A stretch of 64,000 bases of DNA from a virus: the IMG/VR virus record IMGVR_UViG_3300030012_002828, positions 1 to 64,000 of that record. One strand, given 5' to 3'. A program made the translations under genes and the position numbers. The notes below the pieces were generated by a model. The model saw only the letters and a program-made list of their open reading frames with translations. It searched no databases and was not told where the DNA came from. This document shows, in pieces, positions 8,499 through 17,406 of the stretch (position 1 is the stretch's first letter; each line of letters starts with the position of its first letter).

Positions 8499-8969
8499 AT
8501 GGTAAGGATGCCAAACTTCAAACCTGATAGAGAATTAGAAACAGAAGAATTTATTTATTCTGAACATGATATGGAAGATGTATTAGAAGGTTCAGCAGGA
8601 GATTGCTGTGAATTGGCAAAAGATTCTTGGATTAAGTCAGTAGAAGACCAAATACCAAGTATAAATAATCTTAATAGAGAATATGTTGCTTATACATTAG
8701 ACCCTTCTAATTTAGATTGTAGAAATTTTTTAGATTTACTTAAAAAATTAAATCAAATGAGACCGGGAAGTTTTGCTACGGCTTCGGTAAATAAAATTAT
8801 AGGTAGATATTTTAGAATAGACCAAATGAAAACATCGTTATTAAGTAGTGTAGCAACAATAGCCAAAAAAGCAGGTGCAGAAGCGTTAAAAACTTGGATG
8901 TATTGTGCAAGTAAAAAGAATGAAATGTCTACTAATTGGCAAGATACTCTAAGGAGAGATTTTAGATGA
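8499..8969 (+). CDS. Small protein with a C-terminal W-tag-like peptide
   Basis: 156 residues, starting after GGTGATTAA. The body has several Cys (C-C near residue 33) and is mainly helical; no family recognised. It ends with T-N-W-Q-D-T-L-R-R, which resembles the W-x-x-I-L-K tag but at the C-terminus. The stop overlaps the ATG of the next gene (ATGA). Confidence 0.7.
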   Translation: MVRMPNFKPDRELETEEFIYSEHDMEDVLEGSAGDCCELAKDSWIKSVEDQIPSINNLNREYVAYTLDPSNLDCRNFLDLLKKLNQMRPGSFATASVNKIIGRYFRIDQMKTSLLSSVATIAKKAGAEALKTWMYCASKKNEMSTNWQDTLRRDFR

Positions 8970-9121
8970 AATGGGAAGAATATTTAAAAAGTATAACTAA
9001 TAAGGAAATAACAGACTGGGAAGATGCTATTAAAGCATTTACTAAAAAAGGAAAAGAATTAGGTATGCCTTTGAATATTATAGATACTTTAACAAAAGCA
9101 TTAAAGAGGGAAGAAAAATGA
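8966..9121 (+). CDS. 51-residue protein with two W tags
   Basis: Begins M-K-W-E-E-Y-L-K after an AAGGAG site and contains a second copy (D-W-E-D-A-I-K-A) from residue 17. The rest is a Lys-rich helix. It overlaps both neighbours through ATGA junctions. The protein is little more than two tag helices joined, which may make it a linker or a minimal cargo adaptor. Inference only. Confidence 0.65.
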   Translation: MKWEEYLKSITNKEITDWEDAIKAFTKKGKELGMPLNIIDTLTKALKREEK

Positions 9122-9387
9122 GTTGGAAAGATATACTAAAAGGTGAAGACCGCTTCGGAATACTTAAACCGAAAGGTTTCAAAAACAAGGTAAAAACAGA
9201 AGCAAAGCGAATAGTAAGAGAAAGGCATGGATTGAAATTTGATGATTTTTTAAATGCTGAACAGAAGCGTGAAGCGGCATATTTAGCAGAATTGATGTTT
9301 AGAGGAATGTCACCCGAAGAGGCTAAATTACAATCTTATAACCCGCCTCAAATGGATGATGATGATTTACCAGTAGAAGGATTTTGA
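9118..9387 (+). CDS. MSW-tagged 89-residue protein
   Basis: Starts M-S-W-K-D-I-L-K-G-E-D. A Lys/Arg-rich stretch (residues 18-40) is followed by a helical part and an acidic end with four Asp in a row. No family recognised. Translation is coupled to the previous gene by an ATGA overlap. Confidence 0.75.
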   Translation: MSWKDILKGEDRFGILKPKGFKNKVKTEAKRIVRERHGLKFDDFLNAEQKREAAYLAELMFRGMSPEEAKLQSYNPPQMDDDDLPVEGF

Positions 9388-9406
9388 TATTTAAAAGGTG
9401 AATAAT

Positions 9407-10726
9407 ATGTCATGGAAAGATATTCTAAAAGATGACGATGAGGATGAATACGGTAAGCGTTTTATGAAACCCGATGGTGAAGAATTCGTACAGGGATATG
9501 GTTTTATTGAAGAACCATACGGAGAAGATAGACAACCTATTACAAGAGATGAAAAAGGAAAACCATTAGAAGGCGAAGAAAGAGATAAAAGAATGGAAGA
9601 ATTTAGACAAGATAGGAAAAACCCTAAAATTTCAGAATTAGTCAATTGGTTTAAAATTAGTCTTGAAGCAACAATGGAAGATATGTTAAGTAGTATTGGG
9701 GCTGAATATACAGAAATGGATGGTAGAGGTGGAGGCTTCGCTAACATAAGAAGAAAACCAACAAAGGTAAAAACAAAAATTAGAGAATTAGGTGTAGAAA
9801 TAACTCAAGATATTATTGATAGTGTAATTGAAGGTTTTATGGATGCTATCACAAAAGACCCTAAGTTTAACGATGAAGAAACAAATCTTCTTAGAATTAC
9901 TCTTTCATCCGGTTACCAAAGGGTTTATGATTCAGGTTTAAAAATATCTGAAGAATTAATGACTGGTATTTTTGATTCAGTATATAATAATATAAGGGCA
10001 ACTAATGAAGCAGATGTTCCTGAAAAAGAATATGACAAAGAAAAACTTGACCCATTAGGAGATGTACCTAAAGAATTTACAGAAGATATGTGGGCGGCCA
10101 CATCAAATAGAATAATAAGAGATATAGAATCAATATTAAGTAATATTGATGATTATCTAACAGATGTTATTTCACAAGATAAAGCATCATTAGAATTATT
10201 TGATTTAGATTCAGATGGCACACCCGATGTTACTGCAACAGAAATTAAAAATTCTATTAAAACTAAATTACAACAATTAACTTCTTCACCTCAAATGACA
10301 AATTTAATTAAAGAATTTACAGGTGCTGTTTCTTTTGCTTTTGCTTTTAGATACCCACAAATGCAACAAAGAATGGAAATGAACCCTGATATTGCAGACC
10401 AAACAACATATGAAGAATTAGGCCAAGACCCTAATTTTGAAACAGAAATGGCTAATAGACCCGAAATACAATCAGGAGAAATGACAGATGAAGAAAGACA
10501 AAAATTTGAAGACAAGTATAAATCTAACGATACTTATACAGGAGAACTCAACTGGCAATCTATATTATCTAAAGGGCATGGTGTAGCACTAACTTCTCAA
10601 GCAGGTTTTAGTCCAGCAATACATAATTTAGCATTTGGAAATAAACCATGTTGTGATGAATGCGCTGAAGTAAAACCACCTTGTAGTAGATGTAAAGATA
10701 AAACAACTCCTTGTGGTTGTGATTAA
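9407..10726 (+). CDS. MSW-tagged protein with a second tag and Cys-rich tail
   Basis: The ATG at 9407 lies 4 bases after AGGTGAATA; an upstream GTG belongs to the binding site. The 439-residue protein starts M-S-W-K-D-I-L-K-D-D-D. The body is acidic and helical. An EF-hand-like stretch (D-L-D-S-D-G, about residue 267) could bind calcium. A second tag-like peptide (L-N-W-Q-S-I-L-S-K, W383) comes before a tail with eight Cys in the last 25 residues, probably a metal-binding knot. Not recognised as a known family. Confidence 0.75.
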   Translation: MSWKDILKDDDEDEYGKRFMKPDGEEFVQGYGFIEEPYGEDRQPITRDEKGKPLEGEERDKRMEEFRQDRKNPKISELVNWFKISLEATMEDMLSSIGAEYTEMDGRGGGFANIRRKPTKVKTKIRELGVEITQDIIDSVIEGFMDAITKDPKFNDEETNLLRITLSSGYQRVYDSGLKISEELMTGIFDSVYNNIRATNEADVPEKEYDKEKLDPLGDVPKEFTEDMWAATSNRIIRDIESILSNIDDYLTDVISQDKASLELFDLDSDGTPDVTATEIKNSIKTKLQQLTSSPQMTNLIKEFTGAVSFAFAFRYPQMQQRMEMNPDIADQTTYEELGQDPNFETEMANRPEIQSGEMTDEERQKFEDKYKSNDTYTGELNWQSILSKGHGVALTSQAGFSPAIHNLAFGNKPCCDECAEVKPPCSRCKDKTTPCGCD

Positions 10727-10727
10727 A

Positions 10728-12032
10728 ATGAGTAAGTTTGAAGGCACAGATTTTGATAATGTAGACCAATATTTTGATATTGGTGCAATTAAAGGAGATT
10801 ATGATGCTTGGAAAACAAAATGGAATAAAGGTTCTGAGTGGGGAATTGTAGGGGGTAAAGATGGTAATAAACCTAAAACTGTTTTAGAAACAGTATTAAA
10901 TCATGGTGACCCTACCTTTGCCCGTGACCAAGCAAGAAGTATTGAAGGTTTAGGTGCTTTATTAGAAGCATTAACAGAAATACTTGATGGCGATACAATT
11001 GAAACAGAACATAAACTACAATTACAAGAAGCAATAGATGGTATGGAAGAAACTTTAACAAGAGATAAAGGTAAATGGAATCCAAGAAATATACCTTTTA
11101 ATACTGTTGTAGAATTTAACGAAACTGATGACCCTAAAGCACCTGATATAGTAAGAGATACAGTTTATGGGCATTACAGAACAAAAGCATATAATGATTA
11201 TGTAGAATGGGCTAATGAAAATAAACCCAATAAAAATTTAAAGGTTGCTAAACACGAAGATGAATGGACTAATAAATCACAAGGTAAAGCAAGACCTCCA
11301 CTTTGGCAAGCAATTACAGGCGTGGGAGAAACTAATGAAGGAAAAGGCGGTATTTTATTTATTGCAAAAAAAGCATTAAAAGGTGTAGATAAAATTAAAA
11401 TGGGTGATGGTAATAGAATTGCTATCTTTAATAATTCAAAAGGGCCAATTCAATTAGCGCAAATAAAAAGTGTTCAAGAAAAAGTTATAGAAGTTTTACA
11501 AAATCCTAATATTTATCCCGCAGGGAAATCAAGAGCACCTATGAAAGATAGATTAAATGCTGCTTTTACTAATGAAAGTTATGCTATAAGAAATGAAGAA
11601 GAAGCCCGATTACTTAATTTTGCTAAAGGGTATGATAGGGTTGAAGGTGTTGAAAAATTAAAAACTGTTAAACTAAGATTTCCAAAAAATAATCTTGCTC
11701 TAAATAAAACCATTGTACAGGTTCTAAAAGTTTTAGGACAAGAAATGAAAAATTATCAAACTCCAAAGGCTAAAGATGGAACAGCAAAACCCGGATTAGT
11801 TTTGAAAGAAAAAAGAGAAAATAAATTTAAAGGAGAAATTACAATGAGTTGGAAAAATGTATTAAAACAAAAAAAATTAAGCCCTAAGCAAAAGAAAATT
11901 GCTGAAGCGGCTGAACCTAAACATAAAATTACAGGTGCAGATTTTAAAGCATTAGCCGAAGAAGATAAAAAAACTGTTACTCGAAAAGATAATAGAAAAA
12001 AAGGAAGAGGCGCATTTACAGATAGGGATTGA
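10728..12032 (+). CDS. Unknown protein whose C-terminus is a tagged module
   Basis: 434 residues from the ATG at 10728, one base after the previous stop. The first 370 residues are charged and match no family I know. Near residue 373 the frame contains M-S-W-K-N-V-L-K preceded at the DNA level by AAAGGAGAAATTACA, a full ribosome binding site. The C-terminal 62 residues can thus be made both as part of this protein and alone (next entry). Confidence 0.75.
   Translation: MSKFEGTDFDNVDQYFDIGAIKGDYDAWKTKWNKGSEWGIVGGKDGNKPKTVLETVLNHGDPTFARDQARSIEGLGALLEALTEILDGDTIETEHKLQLQEAIDGMEETLTRDKGKWNPRNIPFNTVVEFNETDDPKAPDIVRDTVYGHYRTKAYNDYVEWANENKPNKNLKVAKHEDEWTNKSQGKARPPLWQAITGVGETNEGKGGILFIAKKALKGVDKIKMGDGNRIAIFNNSKGPIQLAQIKSVQEKVIEVLQNPNIYPAGKSRAPMKDRLNAAFTNESYAIRNEEEARLLNFAKGYDRVEGVEKLKTVKLRFPKNNLALNKTIVQVLKVLGQEMKNYQTPKAKDGTAKPGLVLKEKRENKFKGEITMSWKNVLKQKKLSPKQKKIAEAAEPKHKITGADFKALAEEDKKTVTRKDNRKKGRGAFTDRD
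11844..12032 (+). CDS. Nested MSW-tagged 62-residue basic protein
   Basis: In-frame internal start. The DNA around the ATG (AGGAGAAATTACAATG then MSWKN codons) closely matches the start of the separate gene at 13048 (AGGAATTACAATG then the same codons). The product has the tag, a basic stretch L-S-P-K-Q-K-K-I-A, a segment I-T-G-A-D-F and a Lys/Arg end. Separate translation is inferred from the binding site. Confidence 0.5.
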   Translation: MSWKNVLKQKKLSPKQKKIAEAAEPKHKITGADFKALAEEDKKTVTRKDNRKKGRGAFTDRD

Positions 12033-12037
12033 TTTAA

Positions 12038-12700
12038 ATGACAAGGAAAGTAAGAAAGTCTTGTAAATTATGCCAACACGAAGACCGTGATGGTTTAGAA
12101 GAAGACATACTTGCTGGAAATATTACTTGTGATGAATTAGATAAGCAGAATAATTGGTGGGCAGGAACTTCTAAAAAACATATGCAAAATCATTTAGGGG
12201 ATTATCACGATAATTCTAACCCTTCTTGTCCTGTATGTACATATCCTAATAGAGCCGAAATAGAAATAGCAATTAGTGAAGGTACGATGAAAGTTTCTGA
12301 TGCGGCAGAAATAATATCTTGTTCAGAAGCACAAATACAATTACATATGAAAAAACATTTAAAGCCTATTGTACAACAACATGGTGCTTTAGAAGTTGCA
12401 AGAATGGATTTAAATGAAATAGATATGTTATCAGGTAATGTAACTGTACTACAAAATAAAGTAAATGAATTATTAGAAAATACTGAATTAGGTACAAAAC
12501 AAATAGATTCATTAACTAAATTAGCAAAAGAAATTAGAGAATCTCTTAAGTATATGTTAGAATTTAAAGGACAATTAGTTCATAAAAGAGAAGAAACTGT
12601 TGTTGTTCAACAAGTAGAAATTATCCAAAAAGTTCTTATAGAAAAATATCCTGAAGTATGGACTGAGATAAGAGATAGTGTAGCGGAGAGATTATCATGA
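12038..12700 (+). CDS. Putative terminase small subunit with two zinc-finger-like repeats
   Basis: 220 residues. Two similar N-terminal units each have C-x2-C followed by a helix-turn-helix-like stretch and H-x3-H (about residues 9-56 and 64-107). Such units would suit recognition of viral DNA ends. The C-terminal half is a long helical, probably coiled-coil region, as in terminase small subunits, which form rings. It is untagged and is the best small-terminase candidate in the window, although the large subunit is 8 kb downstream. An alternative is a DNA-binding regulator. Confidence 0.5.
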   Translation: MTRKVRKSCKLCQHEDRDGLEEDILAGNITCDELDKQNNWWAGTSKKHMQNHLGDYHDNSNPSCPVCTYPNRAEIEIAISEGTMKVSDAAEIISCSEAQIQLHMKKHLKPIVQQHGALEVARMDLNEIDMLSGNVTVLQNKVNELLENTELGTKQIDSLTKLAKEIRESLKYMLEFKGQLVHKREETVVVQQVEIIQKVLIEKYPEVWTEIRDSVAERLS

Positions 12701-13035
12701 GTTGGAAAAATATATTAAAGGCTCGAGGAAGTAATGTAAATAGATGGGGCGGAAGAGATTGGGATTACCCTATTTGGGTTAATAAAGAAGGAGAAATATA
12801 TGAATTATATAGCGCATACTATAACGATGCTGGAGATTATGCAGAAAATTATGCTGAATATAAAAGTATAGGTGCAGACAGAAGAGTTTTACAATTAACT
12901 AAAGATGAAGCATTAGAATTAGAAGCAGACTTAAAAGATGTTCCTGAAGAATCAAAAGATTCGTGGGATAAAGCACCGTTGGGTCATGTTTTGGTAGATG
13001 ACCTCATGCAATATGGTGATATTGAAGATGATTAG
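12697..13035 (+). CDS. MSW-tagged acidic protein
   Basis: 112 residues starting M-S-W-K-N-I-L-K-A-R-G, coupled to the previous gene by an ATGA overlap. The body is rich in Trp, Tyr, Asp and Glu and probably folds as a small alpha/beta domain. No family recognised. Confidence 0.75.
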   Translation: MSWKNILKARGSNVNRWGGRDWDYPIWVNKEGEIYELYSAYYNDAGDYAENYAEYKSIGADRRVLQLTKDEALELEADLKDVPEESKDSWDKAPLGHVLVDDLMQYGDIEDD

Positions 13036-13047
13036 GTAGGAATTACA

Positions 13048-13569
13048 ATGAGTTGGAAAAATATATTGAAGGCTGACGAATCTTGGAGAAAGAATTTAAA
13101 GCGTGGCGGAAAAGCCAAGCCTAAACAAACAGATACTATTATGGAATTTATTAAAATGAATCCTAAAAGAACGATAGCAGATATTCAAAGACATTTACAA
13201 TATTTATACCCCGCACAAATGACAACTAAAAGACTTAGAAAATTTTTAGAAGAAAATACTAATATTGTAGTTTCTGGTAGATACCCTACAACATATAGTT
13301 ATAGAGAACCGTTATCTAAAGCAAAGAAAAAAATACCAAGAAAAGCAATTAGAGATGAAATTGACAAATATGTAAATTCTCAAGATGGTAAAGTTACAGT
13401 TAGAGAAGTTCAACAAGCCCTTATTAGAAAATTAGGAGTAATGGGTTTAACTGAAAAACCAGCATCTGTAAAAAATTATTTGTTTGGATGGCATACAGAA
13501 AAGGCTGAAGCCTTTGACCCAAATATTCATAGAAAAGATGATTTTTATTACGAGTTGGAGGATGAATAA
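13048..13569 (+). CDS. MSW-tagged protein with two winged-helix-like domains
   Basis: 173 residues. The tag M-S-W-K-N-I-L-K is followed at once by a second, shorter one (S-W-R-K-N-L-K-R). Residues 30-80 (beginning T-I-M-E-F-I-K-M-N) and 95-150 look like two winged-helix or helix-turn-helix units, so DNA binding is likely. The end is acidic. The start follows TAGGAATTACA, shared with the nested start at 11844. Confidence 0.75.
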   Translation: MSWKNILKADESWRKNLKRGGKAKPKQTDTIMEFIKMNPKRTIADIQRHLQYLYPAQMTTKRLRKFLEENTNIVVSGRYPTTYSYREPLSKAKKKIPRKAIRDEIDKYVNSQDGKVTVREVQQALIRKLGVMGLTEKPASVKNYLFGWHTEKAEAFDPNIHRKDDFYYELEDE

Positions 13570-13570
13570 T

Positions 13571-13810
13571 TTGACAACAGCACAAGAAGTTAGAATGGAT
13601 AATATGGAAGATAAAATTATTAGACATGAAATGCTTTTAGAAAAATTAACTGATAATCAGTTAGAGTTAAGTACCAGACTAACCGAGTTAGCCACATCAA
13701 TAGATGCTCAAAATCATCTAATAGGTGAAGGTTTTGATTTAATGAAAAAGGTGATACTCGGTTTATTAAGTTCTTTATCAGCGATATTAATTGGTACACA
13801 GGTGATGTAA
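13571..13810 (+). CDS. Holin-associated type small membrane protein (TTG start)
   Basis: The TTG at 13571 is preceded by GGAGGATGAATAAT. The 79-residue product has a coiled-coil N-terminal half and one hydrophobic helix at the C-terminus (V-I-L-G-L-L-S-S-L-S-A-I-L), the plan of XhlA-like lysis helpers. Two more small membrane proteins follow nearby, supporting a lysis or membrane role. A start at the ATG at 13604 is possible. Confidence 0.55.
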   Translation: MTTAQEVRMDNMEDKIIRHEMLLEKLTDNQLELSTRLTELATSIDAQNHLIGEGFDLMKKVILGLLSSLSAILIGTQVM

Positions 13811-13811
13811 A

Positions 13812-14174
13812 ATGAGTAAAAAAGAAAAATCATTTAATGATAAATTAGTAAATAAAACAGTATTACCCGCTATTTATCTTTGGTTATTGGCTTCAGGTGC
13901 TGTTGTTTATACAGGTATTGTAAAGCCCGATGTAGTACTAACTAATTTAGATGGCTTTATTGCTTTGATAGCAATTATTGGGGGAATAGCCGCACCCGCA
14001 TTTAATACTCTACTTAGAACATGGGAGGCAGAACAAGCAAATGAAATTGTAGAAGTTCCTGCTGAATATGAACATAGAAGAGGTTTAGAAGAAGCACAGC
14101 ATAAACATCAAATGTCTATGGAAGCAGAAAACAATACTCATAGCAACACTATGGAAACAATACAAGGTGAATAA
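13812..14174 (+). CDS. Putative holin, two membrane segments, His-rich tail
   Basis: 120 residues after GGTGATGTAAA. Two hydrophobic segments (about residues 18-38 and 48-67) are separated by a short loop, then a charged tail with seven His. The layout fits a class II holin, the pore that starts lysis. This rests on topology and on the neighbouring gene at 13571 only. Confidence 0.5.
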   Translation: MSKKEKSFNDKLVNKTVLPAIYLWLLASGAVVYTGIVKPDVVLTNLDGFIALIAIIGGIAAPAFNTLLRTWEAEQANEIVEVPAEYEHRRGLEEAQHKHQMSMEAENNTHSNTMETIQGE

Positions 14175-14175
14175 A

Positions 14176-14841
14176 ATGAAAAAATGGAAAAATCAATTAA
14201 AGAAAGCCCCTTTGGATTTTAGGGATATGGAATTTGTTACTCCCAGAAATCCAGTTAGAGATAATGATATGTACTTAGACCGATTGCGTGGCGTTAAACC
14301 TCTTGAAAATAGAAGTACTCAAGGCCCTATTCAAGGAAAGAGTCCAACTCCAAAAGAAGGATTTAGTGAATTATCCGAAGAACAACAAATGGTAGGATTA
14401 AATATAGCAAGAAGATGGGCACAACAAACAATGCAAGCGTTAGTTGATTATGAAAATGAAGTGGGTCAAAGAGGCGTTAAATATCAGGGTGAAGATGATA
14501 CGGGTATGATAAAAGCATATAACAATTTAATGGGAATAGCAAGGTCAATAGAAGAAAATTATAAACGAAAACCTTGGTACTTGAAAATATTTGGTAGAGG
14601 TAGAAGGTATAGAAAAATAGTAAAACAAATAAATGATTTAGGTGAAAAAATGAATCAGGCATTTAGAAATTACAAACTTAATTTGAACATGGCACAAACT
14701 GATGCTGAAAGACAACTTAGGTACAATAAAGTAAATCAATCTTTGAAAGCATCATTACAAACACTTCAGCAAGTTAAAAACGAATTAAACAATTTTGCAC
14801 AAGAACCTATTGAAAAAGAAGATAGAAATTGGGATTATTGA
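14176..14841 (+). CDS. W-tagged helical protein
   Basis: 221 residues starting M-K-K-W-K-N-Q-L-K-K, a divergent tag. A Pro-rich stretch (residues 40-65) leads into a long helical region rich in Gln and Arg. The ATG at 14176 is placed after AGGTGAATAAA. Not recognised. Confidence 0.7.
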   Translation: MKKWKNQLKKAPLDFRDMEFVTPRNPVRDNDMYLDRLRGVKPLENRSTQGPIQGKSPTPKEGFSELSEEQQMVGLNIARRWAQQTMQALVDYENEVGQRGVKYQGEDDTGMIKAYNNLMGIARSIEENYKRKPWYLKIFGRGRRYRKIVKQINDLGEKMNQAFRNYKLNLNMAQTDAERQLRYNKVNQSLKASLQTLQQVKNELNNFAQEPIEKEDRNWDY

Positions 14842-14850
14842 GGTGGTATA

Positions 14851-15060
14851 ATGACGAAAACAGAAAAGGAAATAACAGAAACAGTAGAAGATGTAGAAGA
14901 TTTAGTAGAAGATGCCCTTGATATTGCAGAAGATTTAGGACTTATTAGTGAGAAAAAGGTTGATAAGATTCTTGCTAAACTTAAACAATATAAAAAGCAA
15001 ATTCTTATTGCAGTTCCTTCTATTTTGGTAGTAGTAGGTTTGGTACAATCTCAATTGTGA
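14851..15060 (+). CDS. Small acidic protein with C-terminal membrane helix
   Basis: 69 residues after a GAGGTGG site. The first 35 residues are highly acidic with a regular Glu/Asp-Val spacing; residues 50-66 form one hydrophobic helix. It could be a third component of the lysis set or a membrane anchor. Confidence 0.6.
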   Translation: MTKTEKEITETVEDVEDLVEDALDIAEDLGLISEKKVDKILAKLKQYKKQILIAVPSILVVVGLVQSQL

Positions 15061-15069
15061 GGTTGTACT

Positions 15070-17403
15070 ATGAATTGGAAACTAATTCTAAAAGAAGATA
15101 GTACACCTAATATAATTAGCGCAGGTGCTATCAAAACAAAATTTAGTAAAGGTAACTTACCTTCTAAAAAAGAAATAGATGAGATAGTAGAGGTACATGG
15201 ACAAGTCCAAATAAAAAATATTGATACAGCCCTTACACAATTAAAATCTGCATACAATAAAATTGCTCAAGGTGAAGATGCACCTAATAGTATTATTAAT
15301 AGAATGATAGAAGGTAGATTTAGTAAAGTAGGTAAAGATAGAGAAGATAGTCTTAGAATTGTAGGAGAAAGATTAAAAGAATTGCAGGCTCTTAAAGGAA
15401 CAGATGAAAACCCCCTAATAAATAAAACAATAGGAGGAATAACATTTGGGGAGTTAGTTTCACCCGATGATAAAACAAATCAAGAGTGGACTATTGAAAC
15501 TCTTAATGCTTTATATCAAAAAATGATAACAGAACCATCCGTTGAATTGTTGTACGCATTACATTATTTTATTAATACTTCAACCGATGGTAATTGGTCA
15601 AGAGCAGGAGGTTGGGTTAATAGAATGGGCAAAGATTCAATAGAAAATCCTGACACACAATTTTTAAAGAATGTTTTTGATTTAAGAGGTAAGCGTGATG
15701 TTAAAGGTAATATTGATAAAAAGGTTTTTGAGTTCTTTAATAAAGGTAATAAATTTAAATACACGACAGAAGGTATGAGAAATATTACTGTTAAAAGAGG
15801 TAAGGGTAAGTTTGTAACAAGAGAAGGTAAAGAGATTTCTCCAAGTAGAAAATACGAACAAGAAGGTGGCTTTAGAGAAGTAACAAGAGAAGTAGGAGAT
15901 TCACGAAATATTGTAATGGGTGAAAGAAAGTCTATGCAATATTTGATTACTGATGATTTAGTAAATAAAATCAAATCATTAACAGAACAACAATTTATAG
16001 AATTGGTTAATAATTTAAATAAAACAAATTCTTCAATAGATTTTATATCTTCATTAAAAGGTACTACTACTGAAATAGTCTATATGTTATTAAGTAGAGA
16101 TATGGGTATAAATGCTTTAGTTAGAAATATAGATGTTGCGAGAAAGGGTATGAGTCCTTCTTCACGAAGAAAGGATTATCTACATGATTGGGCTGTTAAG
16201 GAAGTTAATAAAAGAATGAAAAATGCAAATGATTCAGATGGAGAAGACTTTGAATTATTTAATATAGTATTACCTTCGCAAACTAAAGCAGAAGAAATTA
16301 TAGAAAATAAAGGGGATAGTTACGACGAATTTAGAAGAAATAAATCTAAGATGATAGATAATTTAAAAGGTAAAGTTAGAGGTGGGGATGAAACTTGGAA
16401 CAAATCTTTTGAAACATGGCTTAAATCAAGAAGAAGATTAGAAGATTCTTATCAAGGGGGCGATTCTAAAACTTTAGACCCATCGCAGAACCCTGTTAAT
16501 GTTGAAGGTGCTATGAATATAAATTATTCTTTTAAGACTTCAAACCAAATAAATGATTTTATAGAAAATTTAGGTGGCGATACTGTTTTCCGTTCACATA
16601 TACTTTCAAGAAATTTATTAGCATTATTTTTTGATTATTATATTGATTTTGGCCCAGAAGAAGGTAGAGATAAAGGTGAAAGACTTAGAACATTGGGCGA
16701 CTTTAAAGGCTATTTGCCTTCAGGTAGAATTTTTGCTGATTCAACGGAAACTACATTTTTTGACTCTATGAGAGCATTACTTACAGTAATAAAGAAAGTT
16801 TTAACAAATTCTGCATTAAGAAACTATAATCAAAATATTAACATGTCATTAGAAAAATTCTTTGAAGGTATAGATGAATTATTTAAAAAAGAGGGTGGAG
16901 AAATAGATTTACAGCCCGATGACGATGAAAATAGAAAGGAAATATTTAGCGATATAGATGCTATGGATTCTATTGATGATAATTTAAAATCATCATGGTT
17001 TGGTACAAAGGCATATATGTTAAATATAGAAGATGAATTATCCTTTGCTATGATGGATTTAAAAGAAGCAGTTGCAGAAAAAATTGCGGAAAATATTATT
17101 TTGATTGCTGAAGATACTACCGATAAATACAGACCTTCAGGAATAAAAATAGGTGGTAGGTCAAAAGGTATAAGAGATTACCTTGCGTTAAAGAAATTTA
17201 TAATACCACCTAAACCACCTAAACAAATCAAAGTTAATAAAACAACATACAAGTTAGACGAATCTATGTTTGATGAAACAGATTTAGATGCACAACTAAA
17301 ATATTATGCCTTTGAGAAAGAATATGACTTTTCTGAAGAACCATCTTTAAATATGGATAAGGTCAAGACACTAACACTAAGAGAGGCTATTGAGGGGTTT
17401 TAA
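15070..17403 (+). CDS. Large W-tagged protein of unknown function
   Basis: 777 residues beginning M-N-W-K-L-I-L-K-E-D. The sequence is charged and mostly helical with no recognised catalytic motif. Its size and tag make it the largest single-chain cargo candidate. It is one of four very large unknown proteins interspersed with the head genes (also 17407, 25208, 34509). Confidence 0.75.
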   Translation: MNWKLILKEDSTPNIISAGAIKTKFSKGNLPSKKEIDEIVEVHGQVQIKNIDTALTQLKSAYNKIAQGEDAPNSIINRMIEGRFSKVGKDREDSLRIVGERLKELQALKGTDENPLINKTIGGITFGELVSPDDKTNQEWTIETLNALYQKMITEPSVELLYALHYFINTSTDGNWSRAGGWVNRMGKDSIENPDTQFLKNVFDLRGKRDVKGNIDKKVFEFFNKGNKFKYTTEGMRNITVKRGKGKFVTREGKEISPSRKYEQEGGFREVTREVGDSRNIVMGERKSMQYLITDDLVNKIKSLTEQQFIELVNNLNKTNSSIDFISSLKGTTTEIVYMLLSRDMGINALVRNIDVARKGMSPSSRRKDYLHDWAVKEVNKRMKNANDSDGEDFELFNIVLPSQTKAEEIIENKGDSYDEFRRNKSKMIDNLKGKVRGGDETWNKSFETWLKSRRRLEDSYQGGDSKTLDPSQNPVNVEGAMNINYSFKTSNQINDFIENLGGDTVFRSHILSRNLLALFFDYYIDFGPEEGRDKGERLRTLGDFKGYLPSGRIFADSTETTFFDSMRALLTVIKKVLTNSALRNYNQNINMSLEKFFEGIDELFKKEGGEIDLQPDDDENRKEIFSDIDAMDSIDDNLKSSWFGTKAYMLNIEDELSFAMMDLKEAVAEKIAENIILIAEDTTDKYRPSGIKIGGRSKGIRDYLALKKFIIPPKPPKQIKVNKTTYKLDESMFDETDLDAQLKYYAFEKEYDFSEEPSLNMDKVKTLTLREAIEGF

Positions 17404-17406
17404 TAA

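Noticed and set aside
2615-15100. The W-x-x-I-L-K peptides as secretion signals.
   Set aside because: They are short, charged, lack a hydrophobic core and cleavage site, and also occur inside and at the C-terminus of proteins.
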